Source of the DNA: Psychrobacillus sp042945595
GTDB taxonomy: Bacteria > Bacillota > Bacilli > Bacillales_A > Planococcaceae
Direction of reading: 5' to 3'
Assembly (NCBI RefSeq): GCF_042945595.1
Contig: NZ_CP168493.1
Coordinates: 186,001 to 250,000 of the forward strand
Length of the DNA: 64,000 nt
Shown here: one piece after another, positions 42,122-51,101 of the stretch
How positions within the stretch are numbered: position 1 is the first letter of the stretch
How the letters are laid out: each line of letters opens with the position of its first letter
Translations under genes and position numbers: made by a program
The notes under the pieces: generated by a model
What the model was told of the DNA's origin: nothing
Databases searched by the model: none
Seen by the model: only the letters and a program-made list of their open reading frames with translations

Positions 42122-42605
42122 TTTGTCAGCTCCAAGTCCTTATTTTTTATGATGCATAAAATCAGCTTAGCCAGTAATTTTACTCTACATTCAGTTATAT
42201 AAGCTTGTTGAATAGCAAGGTTATATAAGAACTTAAATGATCCATTACAAACAAATCTAAAAAAATCTAAAATATGTATGAAAAATCGCTTAACATATTC
42301 ATTAGAAATTACTTGGTCTTATGATAGAGTATTTGCTTAACGTGCCTACAAATATTCGAATAAATATCTTTTCTTTTATATTTCAGAAATTAACTAGTTT
42401 TTTACACTTTTTACTTTCTTTATTTGCAATGATTATCTAAGTCTAGTAGTGATAACAGTTACGATTTAGATGTTCCGGATTTTTGGGAATTTTAATGCGG
42501 AAATTGTTATGGTTTTAGGAGGTTTAAATTTTAAAAATAAGGGTATACAAGAAGGAGGGAAGCACGGTGCATCTAATTAGGAAATAGAGAGAAGAGGGAA
42601 ATTTC
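42122..42605. other. 484-bp gene-free region
   Basis: Very AT-rich and without an ORF I can support. TTATATAAG occurs twice (about 42197 and 42222) flanking a CTTG/CAAG pair. This is the only structure I noted. It contains the promoter of the betaine-type transporter operon, which I cannot place with confidence. Confidence 0.4.
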
Positions 42606-43604
42606 ATGAGGAAAGTAGTGTTGTTTTTTTCATTGTGCACGCTTTTAGTTCTAGCCGCGTGTAGTAATGGTACAAGTAAGGATAGTATTAAGGTTATTAA
42701 ATTTGCAGATGCAGGATGGGACAGTATTCGGGTTCATAATAGTATCGCGCAGCTAATTGTAGAAAAAGGATATGGATATAATACCGAGGTTACAAGTGGT
42801 ACATCAGCAGCTACGATGCAAGCACTCGAACAAGGAGATATAAATGTCTATATGGAAGTATGGACAGACAATATTAAAGAGGTTTATGAAAAGGCAATAG
42901 ATAGCGGGAAAGTTATTAAAGTATCTACAAATTTCGATGATAACTCGCAAGGATTATATGTTCCAACTTACGTAATTGAAGGAGACGCTAAAAGAGGCAT
43001 TAAACCAGTTGCTCCCGATTTAAAAACTGTGGAAGACTTAGTGAAGTATCCGCAGATTTTCCAAGACCCCGAAGATAAGGACAAAGGACGCATTATCGGC
43101 GCCCCGTCAAGTTGGGTTGTTAGTGAACAATTGGAGACGAAACTTGAAACATATGGACTTGACAAACAATTTAACTACCTAGCACCCGGGTCTGATTCTG
43201 CAATTGTTGCTGATCTTGCCGGTGCCTACAAAAAAGGGAAGCCATGGGTAGGTTACTATTGGTCACCAACATGGGTTACAGCAAGTTATGATTTAACACT
43301 TCTAAAAGATAAACCTTATGACAAAAAAACATGGGATGAAAATAAAGGGACGGAATTTCCACCAAACGACGTGGTAATTGCTGTGAATAAAGACTTAGTA
43401 ACGCAAGCAAAAGATGTTGTAGACTTTTTAAGTAAATATCATACAAGCAGTGAGTTAACGGAAGATGCACTTAAATACATGAATGAAAAAGGTGTAGAAC
43501 CAGAAGAAGCTTCACGTTGGTGGATGAAAGAACATGAAGACGTTTGGACAACTTGGGTGTCTGATGAAGTTGCGAAAAAAGTGAAAGCAGCTTTGAAACA
43601 ATGA
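42606..43604 (+). CDS. Glycine betaine/proline ABC transporter binding lipoprotein
   Basis: 332 residues, lipobox LAAC (Cys 20). KFADAGWDSIRVHNSIAQLI and later TVTSGTSAATMQALEQGDINVYMEVWTDN form the OpuAC fold. WVGYYWSPTW and other Trp residues supply an aromatic cage for quaternary ammonium substrates. It differs from the short OpuAC in its C-terminal YMNEKGVEPEEASRWWMKEHEDVWTTWV, common in ProX-like proteins of this subfamily. First gene of a three-gene operon. Confidence 0.88.
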   Translation: MRKVVLFFSLCTLLVLAACSNGTSKDSIKVIKFADAGWDSIRVHNSIAQLIVEKGYGYNTEVTSGTSAATMQALEQGDINVYMEVWTDNIKEVYEKAIDSGKVIKVSTNFDDNSQGLYVPTYVIEGDAKRGIKPVAPDLKTVEDLVKYPQIFQDPEDKDKGRIIGAPSSWVVSEQLETKLETYGLDKQFNYLAPGSDSAIVADLAGAYKKGKPWVGYYWSPTWVTASYDLTLLKDKPYDKKTWDENKGTEFPPNDVVIAVNKDLVTQAKDVVDFLSKYHTSSELTEDALKYMNEKGVEPEEASRWWMKEHEDVWTTWVSDEVAKKVKAALKQ

Positions 43605-43634
43605 TTCATGTTACAAAAAATCTAACCAAGAAAT

Positions 43635-44537
43635 GTGAGGTGTCAGAGGCTGTTTAAATCTAACAGTCCGAGACTTATGAATGAATTTCCTGATATACGT
43701 ATACCAATAGGCAATGGTGTGGAAAAATTTATTGATTTTTTAGCAGCAAACTTTGATAGTTTTTTTGACTTTATATTCGTTATTTCCTCTGCAATGATTA
43801 AGGGGCTGGAAGCCGGTCTTCTTGCCATCCCTTGGTGGTTGCTTATTATCGTTATATTTTCATTGGGATGGTATTTTACTTCTTTATACGGTGGACTCCT
43901 ATTTGCTCTTTTTATGTTTCTAATAGGCACTTTTAATTTGTGGCCACAAACGATGACTACTATATCGATTGTATTAATATCCGTAATTCTTTCTCTTGTC
44001 ATTGGTATCCCTTTTGGCATTTGGACAGCGTTTAGTAAAACAATGTCTGCAATTATGCGACCAATACTAGACGCCATGCAAACAATGCCAAGTTTTGTTT
44101 ATTTAATACCAGTTATTTTCTTCTTTCCCCTAGGGAATGTACCCGCAGTGATAGCTACCATTATTTATGCGTTGCCCCCGGTTATTCGATTAACCGAACT
44201 CGGAATTCGTAATGTGGATCAAGAGATAGTGGAATCCGCGCAATCATTTGGATCGTCTAGATCACAAATGCTTCTTAAAGTAGAGCTGCCACAAGCATTA
44301 CCGACTATAATGGCGGGAGTAAACCAGACGACAATGATGGCGCTTGCTATGGCGGTTGTTGGATCGATGGTTGGAGCACAAGGCCTCGGAGAAAGAGTGC
44401 TGTACGCCATCAATCGAATCGATATTTCATTAGGTTTTGAAGCGGGAGTTAGTATTGTTTTTTTAGCGATCATCATTGACCGCATTACAGGCGGAATCGC
44501 GAAGCGCCTTCAGAAACACGGGAGGGATTCAGCATGA
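43635..44537 (+). CDS. Glycine betaine/proline ABC transporter permease
   Basis: 300 residues. Five or six helices; EAA-loop pattern ELGIRNVDQEIVESAQSFGSSRSQMLLKVELPQALPTIMAGVNQT. PRIPIG-like IRIPIGNGVEKFIDF and VYLIPVIFFFPLGNVPAVIAT match the ProW/OpuAB family. The start is uncertain: GTG 43635 has no good site; ATG 43677 (MNEFPDIRI) fits homologues better but also lacks one. Overlaps the ATPase gene by 4 nt. Confidence 0.88.
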   Translation: MRCQRLFKSNSPRLMNEFPDIRIPIGNGVEKFIDFLAANFDSFFDFIFVISSAMIKGLEAGLLAIPWWLLIIVIFSLGWYFTSLYGGLLFALFMFLIGTFNLWPQTMTTISIVLISVILSLVIGIPFGIWTAFSKTMSAIMRPILDAMQTMPSFVYLIPVIFFFPLGNVPAVIATIIYALPPVIRLTELGIRNVDQEIVESAQSFGSSRSQMLLKVELPQALPTIMAGVNQTTMMALAMAVVGSMVGAQGLGERVLYAINRIDISLGFEAGVSIVFLAIIIDRITGGIAKRLQKHGRDSA

Positions 44538-45724
44538 CCGTAAAACTAAAAATTGAACATGTATCTAAGATATTTGGACCTAGACCTAAAAAAGTGATTC
44601 CTATGGTTCAGGATGGTGTATCCAAAGAAGAGATACTTGCCAAAACTGGCCATACAGTTGGAGTTTATGATGCTTCCATGGAGATAATGGAAGGCGAAAC
44701 CTTTGTCATTATGGGACTCTCTGGTAGCGGTAAATCGACGTTAATACGTTGCTTAAACTTATTGAACCGTCCGACATCCGGTGCTATTTACGTAGATGGT
44801 GAAAATGTAGTTGGATACAATAAAAACCAACTAAAATACTATCGTCAGAAGAAAATTGCAATGGTATTTCAACACTTCGGTTTATTTAGCCATCGTACGG
44901 TACTAGAAAACATCGAATACGGATTAGAAGTTAGAGGTATGCCTAAAGTCGAACGTCAGCAAATCGCACAAAAGCATTTAGAAACAGTGGGACTCAAAGG
45001 ATATGAAAATCAATATCCTGATGAACTTTCCGGAGGGATGCGTCAACGTGTAGGAATTGCGAGAGCGCTAGCCAACGATCCAGACATATTACTAATGGAT
45101 GAGCCTTTTAGCGCCTTGGATCCTTTAATTCGCAGGGAAATGCAGCTTGAATTACTCGATATACAAAACCGTCTTCAAAAAACAATTATTTTCATCACAC
45201 ATGATGTCAATGAAGCCTTCAAAATAGGAGATCGTGTGGCAGTAATGAAAGATGGAAAAGTAGAACAAATTGGAACTCCGGAAGAAATTCTAGATAAACC
45301 AGCAAGCAATTACATCTCTGAATTTATCCGAGACATTGATCGTTCAAAGATATTACAAGCGGAAAATATTATGATGAAACCATATGGCTTAGTCTCATTA
45401 AAAGATGGGTTAAATGTAGCGATACAAGTTATGCGCGAAAATGGCATATCGAGTGCGTTTGTAGCAGACCGAAAACGTCAATTGCAAGGGATTGTAACAA
45501 TAGATCAAGCAATTGAAGGGCGTAAACAGAAAAAAACGTTGCAGGAAGTCATGTCTTCGGACGTAAAAACTGTTCGTCCAGACGAATATGTGCAAGATAT
45601 TATTCCATATGTTCTTGATTCCAAATATCCGCTAGTTGTTACAGGTGAGGACTTGACTATTATGGGAATTATCCTACGTGTTCATGTATTAGCAAGTTTG
45701 ATAAGTGACAACATAGAAGAATAA
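44534..45724 (+). CDS. Glycine betaine/proline ABC transporter ATPase with CBS domains
   Basis: 396 residues. Walker A GLSGSGKST near 61, signature LSGGMRQRVGIARAL, Walker B DILLMDEPFSALDP and H-loop FITHDVNEAF. After about residue 285 two CBS motifs follow (ISSAFVADRKRQLQGIVT, SKYPLVVTGEDLTIMGIIL), as in OpuAA, where they sense ionic strength. The N terminus VSKIFGPRPKKVIPMVQDGVSKEEILAKTGH is the OpuAA/ProV signature. The operon is therefore osmolyte uptake. Confidence 0.93.
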   Translation: MTVKLKIEHVSKIFGPRPKKVIPMVQDGVSKEEILAKTGHTVGVYDASMEIMEGETFVIMGLSGSGKSTLIRCLNLLNRPTSGAIYVDGENVVGYNKNQLKYYRQKKIAMVFQHFGLFSHRTVLENIEYGLEVRGMPKVERQQIAQKHLETVGLKGYENQYPDELSGGMRQRVGIARALANDPDILLMDEPFSALDPLIRREMQLELLDIQNRLQKTIIFITHDVNEAFKIGDRVAVMKDGKVEQIGTPEEILDKPASNYISEFIRDIDRSKILQAENIMMKPYGLVSLKDGLNVAIQVMRENGISSAFVADRKRQLQGIVTIDQAIEGRKQKKTLQEVMSSDVKTVRPDEYVQDIIPYVLDSKYPLVVTGEDLTIMGIILRVHVLASLISDNIEE

Positions 45725-45896
45725 AATAGTATTAATCCAGTATCCATTTTAAAATTTAAAACAATTAGTAATGAAATCAAAAAAATGCAAAAACTACATT
45801 GTTTGTGATAACTGTTCTGTTGGTTCTATTGACTTATTTTAAAAATATGAAACCAGTGTTTAAGAGACTATTTAATTAGATATAATGAGGAAAAAA

Positions 45897-45935
45897 TAAA
45901 AAGGACTGTCGTAATTGATGCGAAAGTCCTTTTTA
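45897..45935 (+). terminator. Terminator after betaine transporter operon
   Basis: AAAAAGGACT, 15-nt loop, AGTCCTTTTT. Confidence 0.75.
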
Positions 45936-46006
45936 TTTTGAGTAAACAGAACTTAAAATGTAATGGAGATATGATATAATTTTAGTATATTTCTCCATTA
46001 AAGGTA

Positions 46007-48076
46007 GTGACGAAAGTGCTTATTCATCCATCGCAGAATAATTTAATAGAATTACAAGGTGAATATTCTTTCCCGCTGGTTGCCCTTTCGATTATTCTTT
46101 CGTGTATAGTTACATACACCGCATTTGTAATGAATAATCGGGTTCAAAGTAATAGTTTTTTTCACCGAAAATTTTGGTTTGTTCTTGCTTCTATCGCGAT
46201 GGGATTTGGTATTTGGACGATGAATTTCGTCGGTATGTTTGCTTTTTCCTTACCTATCGCCATTTATTACGATCGTTTATCAACGATCGTTTCCATCATA
46301 CCAGCGATTGTCGCCTCCTTTCTCGCATTTTATTTAGCTAATCGTCCCCAAAAATCTATTTGGGATATTCTTACGTTTAGTTTGGTCATAGGTATAGGAG
46401 TTTCAACGTGTCACTTCGTTAGTATGTTGGGAATGAAAACGGAAGCAATTTATACATATAAACGAAGCATACTCTTCTTGTCTGTCGCTATTTCTGTAGT
46501 AATTCCAATTATGGCGAGTGTTGTTTTTTTAAAATTACAGCGATATGTGGAAAGTCGCACACTTCATCTATGCATGGCACTTGCCTTAGGTTTGGCCATT
46601 TCTGGAGCCCATTATACTTGGTTGAGTTCGATGAGTTTTTATCTCCCTAAGCATTATTCACCGCATCCAAGGATTTTTCAACTGATCAACATGGATTTGT
46701 TAGCTGTCTTTGTGGCGATTGGTATGACATTACTCTTAAGTTTTCTTCTTTTATCGAGTCTTATGGATAAGTACATAGAATATAGAGCGAGTTATTATGA
46801 CGCGCTAACTAAACTGCCTAATCGTCGTTTATTTGAGCAAAAAATAAAAAAGACGGAGTTTCCTCAAAGTTTGGCTATTTGGCATTTACATGGGTTGGAA
46901 CATGTAAATCGAGAACATGATTATCAATTTGGTGATAAGGTAATCCAACAATTAGCATTACGATTGAGAGCATTAGTACCCTCTATGATGGAGCTCTATC
47001 GTATTGATGGACACCGCTTTGCATTCCTCACCCATCATATAGATGGTGTGGATTATTTACAAAAAGAAATGGAGGCCGTAGCAGAATATCTCCGTGAGCC
47101 ACTTATAGTGGAGAATTATGAAGTGAATATCTCTGCTGTGTGCGCCATATCAAGAGCAAACAATATAGAGGAAACGGCAAATATATATACGAATGCACAG
47201 GCTGTATTAAACTATTCTTCCATCGAATTCAATTACGAAATTATTCACTATGATTCGACTATACATACGTATGCACTTGGGCTTGAAATCGTAGAGGATA
47301 TTGGGCGAGCAATGGAACAAGAAGAGCTGTTTCTTGTATATCAGCCAAAAGTAAACGTAGTCACCAATAAAGTTACAGGAGTTGAAACATTGCTTCGTTG
47401 GAATCATCCGACATACGGATTTCTTTCTCCAGGCGTGTTTATCCCTATTTTAGAAGAAAATAATCGAATGGTTGTCGTGACGGATTGGATTATTGAAAAA
47501 GTTTGTCGACAAATAGCAGATTGGCGAAATGAAGGAGTATTATTTCAGCAAGTGGCCATCAATATTCCTGGCCAATATGTTACTTCAAGTCGTTTATTAA
47601 ACGTATTAAAACATAAATTGGACAAATATAAATTAGAGTCCCATCTAATAGAACTTGAAATTACAGAAACTAGTTTTGTGAAAAATATCGAAGAGGCAAT
47701 AAGAGCAGTTAATACCTTCCGTCAAGAAGGTTTTTCAGTAGCGCTGGATGATTTTGGGACAGGAGTATCATCTCTATCTTATTTAAAAAAGATGCCTATT
47801 TCTACATTGAAAATTGACAAATCTTTTATTGACGATGTTCCACATTCCGAAAAAGATTCATCCATAATAAAAGCTATTATAGCGTTAGGAGAATCCTTAG
47901 ATTTAACGATTGTATTCGAAGGAGTCGAAACAAAGGAACAAGTAGAATTTCTAGCAACTACTTGTGAAAGTCCAATTATTCAAGGGTATTATTTTGCCAA
48001 ACCAATGAAAGTGGATGAACTTGTTCAGTGGAGCAAAGTATTTGAACAACCATCCAAAATTCCGAGCCGAACATAA
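46007..48076 (+). CDS. MHYT-GGDEF-EAL cyclic-di-GMP protein
   Basis: 689 residues. An N-terminal MHYT-type sensor has seven helices (about 20-245) with MNFVGM, CHFVSM and AHYTWL in place of the canonical MHYT motifs. A degenerate GGDEF domain follows (about 260-420; the active motif reads DGHRF). Then comes an EAL domain (about 430-680) with QPKV, ETLLRW for EAL, EITET, DDFGTG, KIDKSF, EGVET and QGYYFAKP intact, so phosphodiesterase activity is likely. The start is GTG, 46007 or 46016; AAAGG at 46000-46004 favours 46016. Confidence 0.87.
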   Translation: MTKVLIHPSQNNLIELQGEYSFPLVALSIILSCIVTYTAFVMNNRVQSNSFFHRKFWFVLASIAMGFGIWTMNFVGMFAFSLPIAIYYDRLSTIVSIIPAIVASFLAFYLANRPQKSIWDILTFSLVIGIGVSTCHFVSMLGMKTEAIYTYKRSILFLSVAISVVIPIMASVVFLKLQRYVESRTLHLCMALALGLAISGAHYTWLSSMSFYLPKHYSPHPRIFQLINMDLLAVFVAIGMTLLLSFLLLSSLMDKYIEYRASYYDALTKLPNRRLFEQKIKKTEFPQSLAIWHLHGLEHVNREHDYQFGDKVIQQLALRLRALVPSMMELYRIDGHRFAFLTHHIDGVDYLQKEMEAVAEYLREPLIVENYEVNISAVCAISRANNIEETANIYTNAQAVLNYSSIEFNYEIIHYDSTIHTYALGLEIVEDIGRAMEQEELFLVYQPKVNVVTNKVTGVETLLRWNHPTYGFLSPGVFIPILEENNRMVVVTDWIIEKVCRQIADWRNEGVLFQQVAINIPGQYVTSSRLLNVLKHKLDKYKLESHLIELEITETSFVKNIEEAIRAVNTFRQEGFSVALDDFGTGVSSLSYLKKMPISTLKIDKSFIDDVPHSEKDSSIIKAIIALGESLDLTIVFEGVETKEQVEFLATTCESPIIQGYYFAKPMKVDELVQWSKVFEQPSKIPSRT

Positions 48077-48103
48077 CTGCCTCTCTACTACAGAGTGGCA
48101 GTT
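48077..48103. terminator. Weak hairpin between MHYT-EAL gene and ogt
   Basis: CTGCCtCTCT / AGAGtGGCAG stem, 4-nt loop, convergent genes. No long T-run. Confidence 0.45.
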
Positions 48104-48119
48104 AACTAGTCTTTGCGAT

Positions 48120-48599
48120 TTACTTCATAAATTTCTTTTCATGGTTAAGAAGCCATTCTTTTCTCCATAAGCCACCTGCATAACCAGTTAATTTTCCATT
48201 TGAACCAATAATTCGATGACAAGGAATCACAATACTGAGCTTATTTTTTCCGTTTGCACTACCCACTGCACGAATTGCTTTTTCATTTCCGATAGAAACT
48301 GCAATATCCTTATAAGATCCAGTTTGTGCATAAGGAATCGCTGTCAAAGCATGCCAAACGGTTTTCTGAAATTCGGTACCTACATTAATGTAAGGGAATG
48401 AAAATTCCTGACGAAATCCATTAAAATATTCATCCATTTCGGAATAACAATTTTGAAGTACAGCAGGAGTCTCCTTAGTCAACTGATGAGTAACTACGTT
48501 TTCATCTGAAAACATAATCGAAGTTATTGCTTCTTCTGTCCCCACAATCTCTAACGCACCGATAGGAGTAGGATAATCTACTTGGAAAATTTTACTCAT
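48120..48599 (-). CDS. ogt: Methylated-DNA-protein-cysteine methyltransferase
   Basis: 159 residues. Catalytic C127 in VIPCHRIIGSNGKLTGYAGG; upstream FQKTVWHALTAIPYAQTGSYKDIA is the DNA-binding helix-turn-helix. Suicide repair of O6-methylguanine. It lacks an Ada N-terminal domain, as usual for Ogt. GGAGG lies 7 nt before ATG 48599. Confidence 0.95.
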   Translation of the reverse strand: MSKIFQVDYPTPIGALEIVGTEEAITSIMFSDENVVTHQLTKETPAVLQNCYSEMDEYFNGFRQEFSFPYINVGTEFQKTVWHALTAIPYAQTGSYKDIAVSIGNEKAIRAVGSANGKNKLSIVIPCHRIIGSNGKLTGYAGGLWRKEWLLNHEKKFMK

Positions 48600-48674
48600 A
48601 TAAAAACCTCCATTTTCGTATAGTCTTTAATTTCAATTATAGACTATAAGACTATTTAATGCGGAAATTGCATT

Positions 48675-48708
48675 AAAAAAGAGCCGGAATTCATAAGAAC
48701 TCGGCTCT
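48675..48708 (-). terminator. Terminator of the CuA lipoprotein gene
   Basis: AGAGCCG / CGGCTCT stem with a 15-nt loop and a T-run on the minus strand. Confidence 0.7.
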
Positions 48709-48718
48709 CTTCAGACAT

Positions 48719-49135
48719 TTATTCTACGATTAATTTACCAGCCATTTTATCATGTCCTACACCACAAAGAAGAGAGCAGTAATAATCATATTCCCCAGCT
48801 TTGTCTACTACGAATTCAGCCGTTTCGCCACCCTTGATATCTACATTGTATTCATCAATACCAATACCATGTGCGCCAGCATCGTTTACAAGTGTAATTT
48901 TAACAGTGTCGCCTACTTTTGCTTTGATTTCTTTAACATCAAATTCAAAGTTTTTTGCAGTTACTGTCGCCTCAACTACGTTACCAGTTGGTTCTACAGT
49001 TGATTCATCTGGTGCAGCAACTTCCTCTGTTGCTTTGTCTTCGGTAGCTTTATCTTCGCTAGATTTATCAGATCCACAAGCAGCAAGAGCAAATACTAAC
49101 ATGGATAAGATTATTAAACTAAAAAGTTTTTTCAA
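48719..49135 (-). CDS. Cupredoxin lipoprotein with CuA site
   Basis: 138 residues, lipobox LAAC (Cys 20), an acidic repeated linker (EDKATEDKATEE), then a single cupredoxin domain. Ligands fit the cytochrome oxidase subunit II CuA centre: H89, C120, C124, H128 and M131, that is CSLLCGVGHDKM. There are no membrane hairpin helices, so it is a stand-alone surface electron carrier or copper protein. Start TTG 49135 is 9 nt after GGAGG. Divergent from the quinoprotein gene at 49309, with 173 bp between. Confidence 0.88.
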   Translation of the reverse strand: MKKLFSLIILSMLVFALAACGSDKSSEDKATEDKATEEVAAPDESTVEPTGNVVEATVTAKNFEFDVKEIKAKVGDTVKITLVNDAGAHGIGIDEYNVDIKGGETAEFVVDKAGEYDYYCSLLCGVGHDKMAGKLIVE

Positions 49136-49308
49136 GATGTTATACCTCCATTTTTTATGAAACTCTATACAACTATAGTTTTTATTTTAAAAAAAAACAA
49201 CTTTAATAAAAAATATTTTAATGAAAAAACTTTTAACTTTCAAAAATTGTTCACAAGTGGTAACATTGCTTACTGGAATAATAAAACAAATAATAGGAGG
49301 TTATTGAA

Positions 49309-51024
49309 TTGAACAAAAAAGTAAAATACGGTTCAGCATTATTAGCTGCATCGCTTATGTTAGCGGCATGTTCTGATGATAATTCGTCAAAAACAGATAA
49401 AGAAAAGAACAATGACAAAAAATCAGAAGATGTTAGCTATAAGAACTTCTCGAATTTTGGATATGATCTTCAACTTACAAGACATGTACCATTCGAGGGA
49501 ATCACAAAAGATAATGTCAAAGATTTAGGTGTTGTTTGGAGTAAAGACTTTAAAGAAATTAATAAAGATATTCCAAATGGTAACCAAAGCTTTCCGATCG
49601 TTGTGGACGGTGTAGCATATGTATCTACTAGTTCTAACTATGTATATGCTTTTGATGCTTTAACAGGAGATGTTATTTGGGAATGGACTCCACCAGCAGA
49701 AGTATTAGAAACAATTACTCGTACAGGTATGCCATCATCTAACCGTGGTGTTGCAGTTGCTGAAGGTAAAGTATTTATGATTACTGCGGATGTTGGTCTA
49801 GTTTCTATTGACCAAAAGACTGGTAAAACAGTTGACTTCATTCATGCGAGTGATTTCTTCCCTGAATTAACATCTGATAATGGTTACTATGAAACAACAG
49901 CTCCTGTTTATTTCGACGGAAAAATCCTTGTCGGTAGCTCAGGCGGAGATAACGGTGTACGTGGATTCGAAATGGCTTTCAAATCTAGCGATCTAACACC
50001 AGCTTGGGATGAGCCTTTCTGGACAGTACCTCCAAAAGGAGAAGACTGGTTATCTGATGGTCTTTTTGGCGGAGGCGGAGCAGTTTGGATGCCACCAAGT
50101 GTTGATCCAGATACTGGTTTAATGTACATTTCTGCTGGTAACCCAGCTCCTGACTTCTACGGAGCAAAACGTCCAGGTGTGAACCCTCATACAAACTCTG
50201 TTATCGCTTTAGAAGCAGCTACAGGTAAAATGGTTTGGGCACAACAACAACAATCTCATGACCTTTGGGATTATGATACTGCAGATAGCCCATCTATCTT
50301 TAATGCAAAAATAGATGGAAAAGAACGTAAACTTGTTGGTGTAGGAACAAAAGGTTCCGAATGGTTTGCTTATGATGCAGCTACTGGAGACCCTGTTTAC
50401 CATAACGTAGCTTTCGGTAAAATTGATCATCCAGATCCAACAGAAGAAGGTGTTCTAGTTTATCCAGGAGTTTTAGGTGGACAAAACTATGCGCCAGATA
50501 CATTTGACCCTGAGCTGAACTTAGATTTAATACCGGCAATTGAAGAACCAAGTATTCTTAGAACAGCTAAGAACGAAGAAGAAGCGGTAACTAATGATAC
50601 TTCTCCATACTTTGGTGCTTGGGCATTTGGTACTTCTACTGCAGCAGCAGATCCTAGCATAAAAGGATATGGTACTATCACTGCTATCGACGTGAGTACA
50701 GGTAAAATTGCTTATCAAGTTAAAACGGATCAACCAATGCGTGGTGGTTTGACAAGTACAAAAGCAGGTCTTACTTTTTACGGTGAATTAAGTGGTAAAG
50801 TAAATGCAATCGACACTAAAACAGGTGAAAATGTTTGGTCATTCCAAACTACAGGTAATACAATTTCAGCGGCTCCATCAATTTTTGAAGTTGATGGTAA
50901 ATCATACGTAATGATTACATCTGCTGGATCAAAACCTCAAATTTTCGTATTTGCTTTAGGTGGCGATAAAACGCAAGCTGAAGCAGGCGAGGCAGATACA
51001 ACTAATGCACATACAGGTAAATAA
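49309..51024 (+). CDS. PQQ-dependent dehydrogenase-type lipoprotein
   Basis: 571 residues, lipobox LAAC (Cys 21), so anchored outside the membrane. An eight-bladed quinoprotein propeller is evident from repeats such as VYAFDALTGDVIWEW, VIALEAATGKMVWAQ and VNAIDTKTGENVWSF. The substrate-site segment QSHDLWDYD (H317, D318, D321, D323) is that of PQQ alcohol/glucose dehydrogenases, supporting PQQ and a metal ion. It lacks a vicinal Cys pair and a heme domain. Start TTG 49309 is 8 nt after AGGAGG. A PQQ enzyme is unusual in Firmicutes; true PQQ use is inferred. Confidence 0.8.
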   Translation: MNKKVKYGSALLAASLMLAACSDDNSSKTDKEKNNDKKSEDVSYKNFSNFGYDLQLTRHVPFEGITKDNVKDLGVVWSKDFKEINKDIPNGNQSFPIVVDGVAYVSTSSNYVYAFDALTGDVIWEWTPPAEVLETITRTGMPSSNRGVAVAEGKVFMITADVGLVSIDQKTGKTVDFIHASDFFPELTSDNGYYETTAPVYFDGKILVGSSGGDNGVRGFEMAFKSSDLTPAWDEPFWTVPPKGEDWLSDGLFGGGGAVWMPPSVDPDTGLMYISAGNPAPDFYGAKRPGVNPHTNSVIALEAATGKMVWAQQQQSHDLWDYDTADSPSIFNAKIDGKERKLVGVGTKGSEWFAYDAATGDPVYHNVAFGKIDHPDPTEEGVLVYPGVLGGQNYAPDTFDPELNLDLIPAIEEPSILRTAKNEEEAVTNDTSPYFGAWAFGTSTAAADPSIKGYGTITAIDVSTGKIAYQVKTDQPMRGGLTSTKAGLTFYGELSGKVNAIDTKTGENVWSFQTTGNTISAAPSIFEVDGKSYVMITSAGSKPQIFVFALGGDKTQAEAGEADTTNAHTGK

Positions 51025-51047
51025 TATTCCTGTGTAAGTGAAATAAG

Positions 51048-51081
51048 AAAAGGGCAGTAGGAAAATTCCTCTGTCCTTTTT
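51048..51081 (+). terminator. Terminator after quinoprotein gene
   Basis: AAAAGGGCAG-AGGA / TCCT-CTGTCCTTTTT stem with T5. Confidence 0.8.
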
Positions 51082-51101
51082 CCGATAAGAGGAGTTTAAG
51101 T

